Assembly (NCBI GenBank): GCA_041690255.1 | Contig: JAWLHU010000002.1 | Span: forward strand, 248,001-312,000 | Direction: 5' to 3' | Source: JAWLHU01 sp041690255 | Lineage (GTDB): Bacteria > Bacillota > Sulfobacillia > Symbiobacteriales > Symbiobacteriaceae | Length of the DNA stretch: 64,000 nt | Part shown: piece after piece, positions 24,260 to 32,929 of the stretch | Layout of the letters: each line of letters starts with the position of its first letter | Numbering within the stretch: the first letter of the stretch is position 1 | Translations under genes and position numbers: made by a program | The notes under the pieces: generated by a model | What the model was told of the DNA's origin: nothing | Database searches by the model: none | What the model saw: the letters and a program-made list of their open reading frames with translations, nothing else

Positions 24260-24526
24260 GGCGAGGCTCGGCAAGCCCTGGCGAGGCTTGGCGAAACTCC
24301 GGCGAGGAATGGCGAGACTCTGGCGAGGCTTGGCAAGCCCTGGCGAGGAATGGCGAAACTCCGGCGAGGAATGGCGAGACTCCGGCGAGGCTTGGCGAAA
24401 CTCCGGCGAGGCTTGGCGAAACTCCGGCGAAGCTTGGCAACTCCTGGCGAGGCTTGGCGAAACTCCGGCGAGGATTGGCAAGCCCTGGCGAGGATCGGCA
24501 AGCCCTGGCGAGGCTTGGCAAGCCCT
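24260..24526. repeat. Minisatellite: 13 tandem 20/21-bp units
   Basis: Thirteen full units start with GGCGAGG or GGCGAAG, and partial units lie at both ends. Two classes alternate: 21-bp units of the type GGCGAGG-CTTGGC-GAAACTCC and 20-bp units of the type GGCGAGG-CTTGGC-AAGCCCT. The 20-bp class with CTTGG contains GGCTTG-G-CAAGCC, a small hairpin. Mixed lengths shift the frame, so it is not a coding repeat. It lies directly 3' of the anti-sigma gene on the minus strand. The remaining bases from 24069 to 24259 hold no gene. Confidence 0.9.
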
Positions 24527-24535
24527 GGCAAGCCC

Positions 24536-25672
24536 CTACCGGCGGTAGATGATGGGCAGGACCAGTTCGATCTTCCCGGCCCCGGACGATGGCGTGGAGA
24601 TGAACCAGACCTCCGCCTTCTCGGGCACGCCACCAGGGACGGGGATCTCTACCCGGCTGCCTTCCGTCAACCGCACCTCCTGAGAGGTGAGCAGCTCGCC
24701 GGCAGCCCGCACCTCGACGAGGAACCGGCCCTCCGGGAGCGTGGTCTTGCCCTGGATCTCGACGATGCGGTCATCGGCGGTGACAAAGAGCTCGGCGAAC
24801 TGGTGGCTGTAGGTGCCGAGGTGGGGGGAGGTCGGGAGGGGGAGGCTGTCCTCGTACCCATCCGCCCGGGTGACGACGACCTGAGCGCCGGCCAGCTCAT
24901 CGGCCCGGATTGGAGCGAGGGTGGCGGTGTACCAGCCGTCCTGGACGGGTGCATCCACCCGCTGGCGGACCTGGCCGGCGACCAGGAGGGTGACGGTGAC
25001 ATCCATGGTGGTCGGGCCCCGCACGATATAGCCGCCGCTGCCATCGGCCAACTCGATGGCGATCGAGCCGGGGCGCCCATCCCGGTACTTGGCGGGAAGC
25101 TGCTCCAGCGCCTGGACCAGGTCTGGCGAGCGGATCACCGCGGGCAGGTCGTTCAGCATGGTGACCACCCGCTCCGCATCGATCACGGTGAACTGCACCG
25201 TCTGGCCGTCCCGGAGTTCCAGGAGCACGGTGAGACCGGGCGATGTCGCATCATAAAGGTGGGTGGCCGTCGCCTTGTTGAAGGCATCGATCACGGCGGT
25301 CAGCGGATCGGTCCAATCGCTGGTCAGCGTCGTCTCCGGCAGTTGGATGTTGACCTCGACGACATCCGCCAGGGAGAGCTTCGGCAGGGTGACCGGGGCC
25401 GGGGCCGGGCCCTCGACCTGCTTCGGCCCATCGGGCGGGGCGGCGGGCTGCCGGTCGAAGGCACCCATGGCGATGACCGTCAGCAGGGCGCCCAGGACCA
25501 GGCCGGCGGCCAGGATCTCGAGCGAGGCCCCCAGGCGCAGGCGCCGCCGCTTCGGTCGGGCAGGCGCCAGGAACTCCACCTCCTGCTCGATCTGTGCGAG
25601 GAGCCCATCGGGCAGGTGGACCGGTTCGGCATCCACCTTCAGGGCGGCGGTGATCAGCTTCTCGTCGGTCAT
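24536..25672 (-). CDS. Membrane-bound anti-sigma factor-like protein
   Basis: A 378-residue protein with a cytoplasmic N-terminus of about 45 residues, one membrane helix (about 48-70) and a large outer region of beta-rich domains. The region at about 100-185 recalls GerMN-like folds, and two Ig-like beta segments (about 210-265 and 290-370) follow. The ATG overlaps the sigma-factor stop as ATGA, the typical arrangement of an anti-sigma factor translated with its partner. It probably holds the ECF factor at the membrane until an external signal arrives. The inhibitory motif itself is not recognisable. Confidence 0.72.
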   Translation of the reverse strand: MTDEKLITAALKVDAEPVHLPDGLLAQIEQEVEFLAPARPKRRRLRLGASLEILAAGLVLGALLTVIAMGAFDRQPAAPPDGPKQVEGPAPAPVTLPKLSLADVVEVNIQLPETTLTSDWTDPLTAVIDAFNKATATHLYDATSPGLTVLLELRDGQTVQFTVIDAERVVTMLNDLPAVIRSPDLVQALEQLPAKYRDGRPGSIAIELADGSGGYIVRGPTTMDVTVTLLVAGQVRQRVDAPVQDGWYTATLAPIRADELAGAQVVVTRADGYEDSLPLPTSPHLGTYSHQFAELFVTADDRIVEIQGKTTLPEGRFLVEVRAAGELLTSQEVRLTEGSRVEIPVPGGVPEKAEVWFISTPSSGAGKIELVLPIIYRR

Positions 25673-26220
25673 GAGCGCATCACCCCTTCTCGTCTGGCGA
25701 GCCGCTGTTCGAGGGCCTCCCGGGCCCGGTAGAGGCGGGACTTGACCGTGCCGGCGGGGATCGTCAGCGCGCCGGCGATCTCATCCTCCGAGAGGTTGGT
25801 GTAGTACTTCAGGACGATGATCTCCCGATGCGCCTCGCTCAGCTCTGCGATGGCGGCCCGCACGTCCCGGATCTCCTCCAGCCCAAGGGCGGCCTCCTCG
25901 GGGGAGAGGGCGGAGAGGTCGGCCTGGTCGATGGGCCGGACGCTCAGGGAGAGGGACCGGCTGCTGTTGCGGGCCGATCGCTTGGCGGCGTTGATGACGA
26001 TCCGGTAGAACCAGGGGCGGAACGATGCCGGGTCCCGCAGGGCGGCGACGTTGCGCAGGACCTGGATGAACGCATCCTGCACGGCATCTTCGGCGGCAGC
26101 TTTGGACCGGGTTATCAGGTAGGCGGTGCGCAGCGCCGCCCGGGCGTACTGGCCATAGAGAGGAGCCAGCGCCGACCGGTCCCCGGCTTGCAGGCGGCGG
26201 ACGATCTCTGTCTCGCTCAG
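25669..26220 (-). CDS. ECF sigma factor, apparent CTG start
   Basis: A 183-residue ECF sigma factor. Region 2 begins SETEIVRRLQAGDRSALAPLY and runs through AAAEDAVQDAFIQVLRN and PWFYRIVINAAKR; region 4 has LSEAHREIIVLKYY, then LSEDEIAGAL and GTVKSRLYRAR. An in-frame TGA lies one codon before the CTG at 26220, and the first ATG, GTG or TTG downstream (GTG 26082) would delete half of region 2. The CTG lies exactly 9 nt after GGAG in AAAGGAG. A different-frame ATG lies between them. So CTG initiation is the best reading; a sequence error is the alternative. It precedes its likely anti-sigma partner. Confidence 0.8.
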   Translation of the reverse strand: MSETEIVRRLQAGDRSALAPLYGQYARAALRTAYLITRSKAAAEDAVQDAFIQVLRNVAALRDPASFRPWFYRIVINAAKRSARNSSRSLSLSVRPIDQADLSALSPEEAALGLEEIRDVRAAIAELSEAHREIIVLKYYTNLSEDEIAGALTIPAGTVKSRLYRAREALEQRLARREGVMRS

Positions 26221-26342
26221 ACCTCATCACTCCTTTCCGAAGAATACGGCTTTTGTTTCTTAGAGTCACGTGGGGGGGCTCAGGTTCCACGCGGCGCGCA
26301 AAAAAGGCCGGGTGGCTCAGCGGCTACCCGGCTGCAGTATGT

Positions 26343-27413
26343 TCAGGTCGATGGGCCCATGCCGGCCACCGGCCGCAGGGGACCGCTCCGGCCATAGGCC
26401 CGGGCCGTCGCCTCCAACTCCGCCAGCAGGGCGGGCTCCAGCGGAATGCCGAGCCGGCTGTTTTCGGCGGCCCGCAGCCGCTCCAGCTCGCCGGGGACCA
26501 GTACCCGCTCATGGCCGGGGGCCGGTCGGATGGCCTGCATGCGCGCCATGACCTCGGCCATGCGCTGGCCGAACTCGGTGGCGGTGACGAAGAGGTCGGG
26601 GCGGATCGCGAGGAAGAAGTGGCCGATCTCCTGCGGACTAATCGGATCGGTGGTGATCTCGGGGCCGACCGGCCCGCCTGACAGCAGGCCGGAGAGGATC
26701 TCGACGAGGAGGGCGAGTGCCGAGCCCTTGGGGCCGGCCATGGGCAGGATCAGCCCAGCCAGTGCGGCAACGGGATCGGTGGTGGGCGCCCCGTGCTGAT
26801 CCAGGGCCCATCCGACCGGGATCGATCGGCCGGAGCGGGCGGCGTTGAGGATCTTTCCCCGGGCCGCCTCGCTGACCGCCATGTCCAGGACGAAGGGGGG
26901 CTGGTCATCGGCGGGCGCCGCCAGGGAGATGGGGTTGGTGCCGAAGAAGGGCTCGCTGCCACCAAACGGGGGCATGGTCGCCATGGCGTTGGTGGTCGCG
27001 AGGCCGATCAGCCCCTTCTCGGCCAGCCGGAGTGTGTAATAGGCGAGGCAGCCGCAGTGGTTGGAGTTGCGGACCGCAACGGCCGCCAGACCGGCCTGGC
27101 CTGCCTTCTGCGCCACCAGGTCTGCCGCATGCCGGGCGATCACCTGCCCCGGGCCGTTGGCGCCATCGACCAGGGCGCTGACGGGGCTCTCCCGCAGGAT
27201 CTGGGGCCTCGCGTCCGGGGCGATGGCGCCGGACCTGATCCGCTCCAGGTAGAGCGGAAGGCGGCAGAGGCCGTGGCTGCTGATTCCCCGGAGTTCCGCA
27301 AAGATCAGGTGGCCTGCCACTTCGGCCGCATGGCCCGGCGGGACGCCCGCCGCCTCCAGGAGGTCGGCGCTCCAGCGCTCCAGTTCGGCTGCCGGGATTC
27401 GAACCTGACTCAT
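26343..27413 (-). CDS. Ldh-family (malate/lactate/ureidoglycolate type) NAD(P)-dependent oxidoreductase
   Basis: A 356-residue member of the LdhA/MDH type-2 family, unrelated to classical lactate dehydrogenases. It shows SSHGLCRLPLYLERI near residue 45, the catalytic VRNSNHCGCLAYY near 113, FGTNPISLAAP near 160 and a late GHFFLAIRPDLF segment. Members reduce or oxidise 2-keto/2-hydroxy acids or cyclic imino acids; the substrate here is open. The ATG at 27413 follows GGAAGGGG. It lies between the sigma factor and MFS genes, all on the minus strand. Confidence 0.88.
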   Translation of the reverse strand: MSQVRIPAAELERWSADLLEAAGVPPGHAAEVAGHLIFAELRGISSHGLCRLPLYLERIRSGAIAPDARPQILRESPVSALVDGANGPGQVIARHAADLVAQKAGQAGLAAVAVRNSNHCGCLAYYTLRLAEKGLIGLATTNAMATMPPFGGSEPFFGTNPISLAAPADDQPPFVLDMAVSEAARGKILNAARSGRSIPVGWALDQHGAPTTDPVAALAGLILPMAGPKGSALALLVEILSGLLSGGPVGPEITTDPISPQEIGHFFLAIRPDLFVTATEFGQRMAEVMARMQAIRPAPGHERVLVPGELERLRAAENSRLGIPLEPALLAELEATARAYGRSGPLRPVAGMGPST

Positions 27414-27477
27414 GGATAGATCGGACCCCTTCCGTTCTGTATGCCTCCCTCCACTCTATGAGCGTCGTGCCATCGGG

Positions 27478-28767
27478 TCACAGGGTTGGGCGAGTTCCCC
27501 GCGGGAGGCCCCCGGGCACCTGCCAGGCCGCGATCGCCCGCCCCTTCGGATCGGGCTGGTCCCCATCACCCCGCAGCCGGGTCGGGTTGATCAGGAAGAG
27601 GACGGCGGCGCCGGTGATCAGCAGGAGCAGCCCGGATGCCCAGAAGGGGGCCGTGTCGCCGAGGCCCATCAGCCAGCCGAAGACCGGGGGCCCTGCTGCG
27701 GTCCCGGCGAAGCGGACCGCCCCGTAGATGGATGTGATCCCGCCGCGCTGGGCGGTATCGGCCGAGCCGGTGATCAGATCGTTCAGCCCCGGGAGCTGAA
27801 GCCCGGTGCCCAGACCGGCCAGCACGACGGCGAGAAAGGCGACCCACTCGGCCTCCACGAGCGCCAGCAGGAGCACGCCGGTCAGGACGACGCCGACGCC
27901 GGAGAGGACGGCTCCTTTGAGCCAGCCCTTCCGCCGGTCCAGCACGATCCCCCCGCCGAAGGCGACGGCGGAGAGGGCCAGCAGGGGCCAGACGAGGTAG
28001 AGTCCCTTGGCCAGGCCGCGCAGGTCATGGGCCTGCTCCAGGTGCTGGGTCAGGTAGAAGAGGATGCCGAAGAGGACCAGTTGGTTGACCAGCCCGGTCC
28101 AGAGGCAGGCGACGAGGGGAGCCCCCTTCGCCCTGAAGAGCTGGGCGATCCCGCTGAAGTACTGCCCAGCGGCGCCCGAGGTCGGGCGGTGGGTCTCGCG
28201 GGTCAGGAGCCAGACGGCCGCCGCTGCCAGGAGCGCCATGGCGGCCTGCACGAAGAAGATGGCCCACCAGGCCAGCGCCTCCCCGACGAGGGCCCCGCCG
28301 ATGGGGGAGAGCAGTTTGCCGACACCTGCGGAGGCCTCCAGAATGCCCAGGGCGGTCACCCGGGAACCGCCCTGGAAGAGGTCGCCGACGAAGGCCATGG
28401 CCATGTAGGCCATGCCTGCTGCTCCCATACCCTGGACGACTCGGGCGCCGACGAGGGGCATGAAGCCGCCATCGCCCAGCCACCAGCCGCTCAGCCCGGC
28501 CCCGGCTGCGCCGAGGGCGAAGAGGAGGAGGCCCGGCAGGACGACCAGCTTCCGCCCAATGCGGTCGGCCAGGTAGCCGGCGATGAGAATCCCGGCCCCA
28601 GCGGTCAGGGAGAAGGCCGTTACGGCGAGGCCGGCGGCGGACTGGCTGAGGGCGAGTGCGTCGCCCATTTGGGGCAGCACCGGGACCAGCATGGCGTTGC
28701 TCAGGACCATGGTGAAGGGGACGAGGGCAAGGGCACCGAGTTGAAGCCAGGGCGATGGGGTGGTCAG
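27478..28767 (-). CDS. MFS transporter, apparent CTG start
   Basis: A 429-residue major facilitator with about twelve helices. The first helix runs through LGALALVPFTMVLSNAMLVPVLP, and ADRIGRKLV is the conserved loop between helices 2 and 3, of the DHA1 drug-exporter type. The first ATG (28710) would cut away most of helix 1. Between an upstream in-frame TAA and that ATG there is no ATG, GTG or TTG; a CTG at 28767 lies exactly 9 nt after GGAG of GGAGG. A second CTG at 28776 abuts the site and is too close. The substrate is unknown. Confidence 0.78.
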   Translation of the reverse strand: MTTPSPWLQLGALALVPFTMVLSNAMLVPVLPQMGDALALSQSAAGLAVTAFSLTAGAGILIAGYLADRIGRKLVVLPGLLLFALGAAGAGLSGWWLGDGGFMPLVGARVVQGMGAAGMAYMAMAFVGDLFQGGSRVTALGILEASAGVGKLLSPIGGALVGEALAWWAIFFVQAAMALLAAAAVWLLTRETHRPTSGAAGQYFSGIAQLFRAKGAPLVACLWTGLVNQLVLFGILFYLTQHLEQAHDLRGLAKGLYLVWPLLALSAVAFGGGIVLDRRKGWLKGAVLSGVGVVLTGVLLLALVEAEWVAFLAVVLAGLGTGLQLPGLNDLITGSADTAQRGGITSIYGAVRFAGTAAGPPVFGWLMGLGDTAPFWASGLLLLITGAAVLFLINPTRLRGDGDQPDPKGRAIAAWQVPGGLPRGTRPTL

Positions 28768-28832
28768 GGTGATCAGCCTCCGGTCGCGGACTGCCGCTTA
28801 GTATGCCCAAGGGGAGTGCGAGCGAGGGCCGC

Positions 28833-28866
28833 GCAAAACACGCTGCCGGGGTGGTTGGCAGCGTGT
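28833..28866 (-). terminator. Terminator after the Mn catalase gene
   Basis: Read on the minus strand, ACACGCTGCC pairs with GGCAGCGTGT around a 9-nt loop and continues into a short T-run (GTGTTTTGCG). It separates the catalase from the MFS gene. Confidence 0.75.
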
Positions 28867-28878
28867 CTCTGGTCGGCG

Positions 28879-29739
28879 CTATTTGCGCAGCGGCAGGCAT
28901 CCTGAGCGCCCCTGGTTCCCGAGGGTGGTGTCGTAGACCTTGGGATTGGGGCGGGGCGGGGGCTCGGGCGCGGGCGCCTGTGGCTGGGGGTTCTCCACGT
29001 ACTGGAAGGTGCCCTTGCTGTCCGGGGTCGGACCCTTCGCCCAGCGCCCCTCGGCGCTCTCCAGGCCGGTGGAGAGGTTCCAGAACTGGTAGGAGAACCG
29101 CTGGGCCTCCAGCTCCCGGGGGAAGTCGCAGGGGACCGGCGTCTGCTCCAGGCCGTCGGCCTCCAGCTCGGCGATCGCCGCCAGCCACTGGTTCTGGTGC
29201 ATGTTGTCCCGGGCGATGAGGAAGGAGAGCATCTCGCGGACGCCGGGGTCATCGGTGATATTGTAGAGCCGGGTCGCCTGGAGCCGGCCCATCGACTCGG
29301 CGGTCAGGTTGTAGCGAAAGTCGGCCAGCAGGTTGCCGCTGGCGGTCACGTAGCGGCCGTTCCAGGGGTAGCCCACACTGTCGGCGACCGCAGGCCCGAG
29401 TCCGGTCACGATCGCATGCTGGGGGTTCTGATCCCCGAGCACGGCCGCGATCACCGGGTTCTTGGCGGCCTCCTCCTGGGCGATCGGCGCCCCCTCCAGC
29501 AGGCGGGCGATCATGGTGGCCAGCATCTCCACATGGGCCAGTTCCTCGGTGCCGATGTCGAGGAGCATATCCCTGTACTTGCCGGGAACCCGGGCGTTCC
29601 AGCCCTGGAACAGGTACTGGAGCGATACGGTAATCTCGCCCCACTGCCCTCCGAGGATCTCCTGGAGCTTCTTGGCGAAGACCGGGTCGGGGCGGGTGGG
29701 CTTGGCATGGTACTGCAGGCGCTTGTCGTGGAAGAACAG
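28879..29739 (-). CDS. Manganese catalase family protein (YdbD-like), probable CTG start
   Basis: A 286-residue ferritin-like di-manganese protein that should decompose hydrogen peroxide. The N-terminal FFHDKRLQYHAKP, GGQWGEITVSLQYLFQGWN and TEELAHVEMLATMIARLLE segments match YdbD-type non-haem catalases, and the Glu and His ligands of helices 1 and 2 are visible. The tail is Pro-rich with Cys and may be surface-associated. In-frame GTGs at 29760 and 29748 exist, but the perfect AGGAGGTGA fits a CTG at 29739 (5 nt after it, 9 nt after GGAG) and yields exactly the family N-terminus. Relatives include spore coat CotJC. Confidence 0.85.
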   Translation of the reverse strand: MFFHDKRLQYHAKPTRPDPVFAKKLQEILGGQWGEITVSLQYLFQGWNARVPGKYRDMLLDIGTEELAHVEMLATMIARLLEGAPIAQEEAAKNPVIAAVLGDQNPQHAIVTGLGPAVADSVGYPWNGRYVTASGNLLADFRYNLTAESMGRLQATRLYNITDDPGVREMLSFLIARDNMHQNQWLAAIAELEADGLEQTPVPCDFPRELEAQRFSYQFWNLSTGLESAEGRWAKGPTPDSKGTFQYVENPQPQAPAPEPPPRPNPKVYDTTLGNQGRSGCLPLRK

Positions 29740-29771
29740 GTGACTCACCTCCTCTCCCACTGGTATGCGCC

Positions 29772-30539
29772 CTACTGCCGGCCCATGCCGGGCGGGTCGG
29801 TTGGCACGGTGGATGGGGGCGGCGGCTGCGTGGCCTTGCGGCTACCCAGGGTTCCATCGGCCTCCCACCAGCCGGTCAGGTTCTCGCCGATCAGCTTGGG
29901 CTGGGTGCCGTCACGCCGGGCGGTCCAGAGCTGGTTGCCCCGGTAGTAGAGGACCTGGTCGCCCTTCGGGGAGAGGGTGAGGAGCCGGGCGCCGACGAAG
30001 GCCGCCGGCAGGGGCTTCACCTGGGCCATGGCCGGGTTGGCCTCCTGCCAGGTGCCGTCGCTGTCTGGGAAGAGCAGGGTGGACTGCGGGGTCCAACTGA
30101 GCGGCCCGACCACCGTGGGGGCCGGGGCGGGCGGGGCTGGGGGCGGGGTGGGGCCGCCGACGGCGGGTGGGTCCGGGGGCGGGGTGGGCGGTGTCGGTGG
30201 GAGGGTGATCTGCCAGTACCAGGCCCCGTCGATCCGGGCGATCCAGGCGCCCTGATCCGAGAGGGTGACCCGGAACTGCCCGTTCGGCGAGAGCGTCCCA
30301 GTAGAGAGGGCCGTGAGGGTGGCAGGGTCGGGTGCGGTCGCATAGAGTCCAGAGGGGGGGCGCTCCAGGAGCGGGGAGGGGGCGTCGGGCAGGGGCAGCG
30401 CAGCATGGCCGGCCGCCGCCGCTGCCGCGGGATCGAGCCTATCCTCCTTGACCTGGCTGTTGCCGGGGCCAAGGGTACCACATCCGGTGAGGAGGAGGAG
30501 AGCGAGGGAGAGGGTGGCGATCTGATGACGGATGGGCAG
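29772..30539 (-). CDS. Lipoprotein with beta-propeller-like domain, CTG start
   Basis: A 255-residue secreted lipoprotein. A basic start (PIRHQ) leads into a hydrophobic stretch ending in the lipobox LLTGC near residue 20. A Pro-rich linker (many PTPP/PAPP units) lies near residues 120-150. Two TolB/WD40-like strands follow (TLSPKGDQVLYYRGNQLW and a similar one before the linker: TLSPNGQFRVTLSDQGAW). The first GTG (30113) would remove the signal peptide and half the protein. From an in-frame TAA there is no ATG, GTG or TTG before the lipobox; a CTG at 30539 lies exactly 9 nt after GGAG. It probably precedes the catalase gene in one transcript. Confidence 0.8.
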   Translation of the reverse strand: MPIRHQIATLSLALLLLTGCGTLGPGNSQVKEDRLDPAAAAAAGHAALPLPDAPSPLLERPPSGLYATAPDPATLTALSTGTLSPNGQFRVTLSDQGAWIARIDGAWYWQITLPPTPPTPPPDPPAVGGPTPPPAPPAPAPTVVGPLSWTPQSTLLFPDSDGTWQEANPAMAQVKPLPAAFVGARLLTLSPKGDQVLYYRGNQLWTARRDGTQPKLIGENLTGWWEADGTLGSRKATQPPPPSTVPTDPPGMGRQ

Positions 30540-30787
30540 GGTGATCGACTCCTTCCAAGCCGGGGCGTTGCGGTCTGATTAAATGGGGAGGGCGCAGGAA
30601 TCCGCCCCCCGCTGGGGAATTACCTAAAGGTTTATCGCCCGAGGCCATCGGGTAGCATATTTGTGGGCTCCGAGATCAAGTTAACATAAAACATCATGAG
30701 CGGAAAGCGGAAACCAGAACCGGTACGCCATTCTACGGCGACGGGGACGCGGGGGACCGCCCGTTATCGAAAGATGAGGGACCGAGG

Positions 30788-32182
30788 ATGAATCTCCGTT
30801 CGCTGTTGGCTGTCTGGATGGGCAAGGGGCTTGTGACGGCGACCCGGGTGGCGGGCCGCGGCGGCACGACTCTGCCGGGGGTAGTGGCCCGCAAGCTTGC
30901 GCCCGACCTGCTCCGGCATCTCGCCGCCCAGCCGAAGGAAGGGGTTATTGCTGTCACCGGTACGAACGGAAAGACGACCACCGCGAAGATGCTCTCCTCG
31001 ATCTACGAGGCGGCGGGGCACCGGGTGGCGCACAACCGGGCCGGAGCGAACCTGATCACCGGTGTGACGACCGCCTTCCTCCAGGCGGCGAACTGGGGTG
31101 GCCGCGTGGGCGAGAGTGCCGGCCTCATGGAGATCGACGAGGCGACCATGCCCCAGGCCTGCAAGGAGATCCGTCCCCGGGCCGCCGTGGTGACGAACTT
31201 CTTCCGGGACCAGTTGGACCGGTACGGCGAGTTGGAGCACACGGTCAACTTCGTCGGCCGCGGCCTGGAGCACCTGGCGAAGGGTGGTCTGGCGGCGCTG
31301 AACGCCGACGATCCGAACTGCGCCCGATTGGGCGAGCGGGGGGCGATCCGGCCCCTCTACTACGGCATTGAGGACGAATCGGTCGGCGTGGCGGAACTGA
31401 ACCAGACCGCCGATGCGAAACTCTGCATTCGCTGCGGCAACCCGTATGAGTATGGGGTCTTCTACTATGCCCACCTGGGCAAGTATCGCTGCCCGAACTG
31501 CGGCCATGAGCGGCCGAAGCCGGCGGTCTATGTGGACCGTGTGGCGGATGTGGACGCCAGGGGCTCGACGATCCATGTGGTGACGCCGAAGGGCGACTTC
31601 GAGGTCCGGCTCCAGATCCCGGGGCTCTACAACGTTTACAACGCCCTGGCAGCGGCGGCGGGGGCGATCGCCATGGACCTGCCGCTGGAGGCGGTCAAGG
31701 CGGGCCTGGAGTCGACCACCAGCCAGTTCGGCCGCATGGAGATGATCCGCATGAACGAGCGGGATGTCTTCATGGCCCTGGTCAAGAACCCGGCGGGCTT
31801 CAATTCCGTCATCCAGACGGTCATGCAGGCCGGGGCGCGCAAGAACATCATCATCGCCATTAATGATCTCTATGCCGATGGCACCGATGTTTCCTGGCTC
31901 TGGGATGTGGACTTTGAGGCGCTGGCCTCGCACCAGGATGAGATCAACTTTGTGATTTGCAGCGGCCTGCGGGCGGAGGATATGGCGGTGCGGCTGAAGT
32001 ACGCCGGCCTGCCGACCGCCAAGCTCTCGGTACAGAAGGACCTGGCGTCCGCACTGGGCGAGGGGCTGCGCTATATTCAGCCCGGCGACCTCCTCTACAT
32101 TCTGCCCACCTACACGGCGATGCTGCAGATGCGGGAGATCATTCAGAAGCAGGGCTTTACGAAGAAGTTCTGGGAGGTGTAA
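30788..32182 (+). CDS. murT: Lipid II isoglutaminyl synthase, Mur-ligase subunit MurT
   Basis: A 464-residue Mur-ligase-like protein that, with GatD, amidates the D-Glu of lipid II to D-isoglutamine. The ATP site GTNGKTTT is at residues 58-65. A four-cysteine zinc ribbon (Cys213, Cys216, Cys235, Cys238) is inserted in the central domain, as in known MurT proteins. The C-terminal DUF1727 domain contains INDLYADGTDVSWLWDVDFE, which includes the Asp thought to complete the GatD active site. The ATG at 30788 is preceded by GAGGG. gatD follows 3 nt after the stop. Confidence 0.94.
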   Translation: MNLRSLLAVWMGKGLVTATRVAGRGGTTLPGVVARKLAPDLLRHLAAQPKEGVIAVTGTNGKTTTAKMLSSIYEAAGHRVAHNRAGANLITGVTTAFLQAANWGGRVGESAGLMEIDEATMPQACKEIRPRAAVVTNFFRDQLDRYGELEHTVNFVGRGLEHLAKGGLAALNADDPNCARLGERGAIRPLYYGIEDESVGVAELNQTADAKLCIRCGNPYEYGVFYYAHLGKYRCPNCGHERPKPAVYVDRVADVDARGSTIHVVTPKGDFEVRLQIPGLYNVYNALAAAAGAIAMDLPLEAVKAGLESTTSQFGRMEMIRMNERDVFMALVKNPAGFNSVIQTVMQAGARKNIIIAINDLYADGTDVSWLWDVDFEALASHQDEINFVICSGLRAEDMAVRLKYAGLPTAKLSVQKDLASALGEGLRYIQPGDLLYILPTYTAMLQMREIIQKQGFTKKFWEV

Positions 32183-32185
32183 GGC

Positions 32186-32929
32186 GTGGAGCGCCCGCGC
32201 ATCCATATTGGCTGGCTCTATCCGGAGTACATGAACCTTTACGGCGACCGGGGGAATATCATCGTCTTCGAGCAGCGCTCCCGCTGGCATGGGCTCGATC
32301 CGGTGGTGACGCAGATCCGGTTGGGCGAGACGAGCGATTTCCGCCAGTTTGACCTGTTGATGATGGGCGGCGGCCAGGACCGGGAGCAGTCGCTGATCGC
32401 GGAGGATTTCATGAAGGTGAAGGGGGCCTCGCTGGGCGAGGCGATCCATGATGGCCTGGCGGTCCTCGCGGTCTGCGGCGGCTACCAGATGCTGGGCCGC
32501 CACTTCAAGACCTACACCGGCGAGATGATCCGCTTCACCGGGATCCTGGACCTTTGGACGGAGGGCTCGCAGGACCGGCTGATCGGCAACTGTGTGATCG
32601 AGTCGGACCTCTTCGGGGAGACGCGGACGCTGGTCGGCTTTGAGAATCACTCGGGCAAGACCTACCTGGGCAAGGGGCTGCGGCCGCTGGGCCGGGTGCT
32701 GAAGGGCAACGGGAACAACGGGGTCGACAAGCTGGAGGGCGTGGTCTTCAAGAACACGATCGGGACCTACCTGCACGGGTCGATCCTGCCGAAGAACCCG
32801 CACCTGGCGGACTGGCTGATCCAGCGGGCGCTGGACCGGCGCTACAATGGCGATGTGAAGATCGGCACGCTGAACGACGAGGTGGAGGAGCGGGCGCATC
32901 AGGCGATCATCGTCCGGTTCGGCCAGTGA
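32186..32929 (+). CDS. gatD: Lipid II isoglutaminyl synthase, glutamine amidotransferase subunit GatD
   Basis: A 247-residue class I glutamine amidotransferase related to CobB/CobQ. The nucleophile is Cys97 in AVCGGYQMLG and the catalytic His is His197 in GTYLHGS; the Glu of a classical triad is absent, as in other GatD. It releases ammonia from glutamine for MurT. The GTG at 32186 lies 5 nt after GGGAGGTG. Its stop overlaps the next gene as GTGA. Together with murT it indicates amidated peptidoglycan, typical of Gram-positive bacteria. Confidence 0.94.
   Translation: MERPRIHIGWLYPEYMNLYGDRGNIIVFEQRSRWHGLDPVVTQIRLGETSDFRQFDLLMMGGGQDREQSLIAEDFMKVKGASLGEAIHDGLAVLAVCGGYQMLGRHFKTYTGEMIRFTGILDLWTEGSQDRLIGNCVIESDLFGETRTLVGFENHSGKTYLGKGLRPLGRVLKGNGNNGVDKLEGVVFKNTIGTYLHGSILPKNPHLADWLIQRALDRRYNGDVKIGTLNDEVEERAHQAIIVRFGQ

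Noticed and set aside
24260..24526. Possible CRISPR array
   Set aside because: Units are contiguous without unique spacers, vary between 20 and 21 bp, and no cas gene is nearby. It is a tandem minisatellite.
25669..26290. Frameshift or pseudogene status for the ECF sigma factor, given an ATG in another frame just upstream
   Set aside because: The sigma domains are complete from the CTG codon on, spacing to GGAG is ideal, and neighbouring genes show the same CTG pattern. A sequencing error remains possible but explains less.
27386..27405. A tRNA T-arm-like sequence (GGTTCGAATCCC on the minus strand)
   Set aside because: It lies inside the first codons of the Ldh-family gene, encoding Gln-Val-Arg-Ile-Pro. 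No acceptor, D or anticodon stem surrounds it, so it is coincidence.
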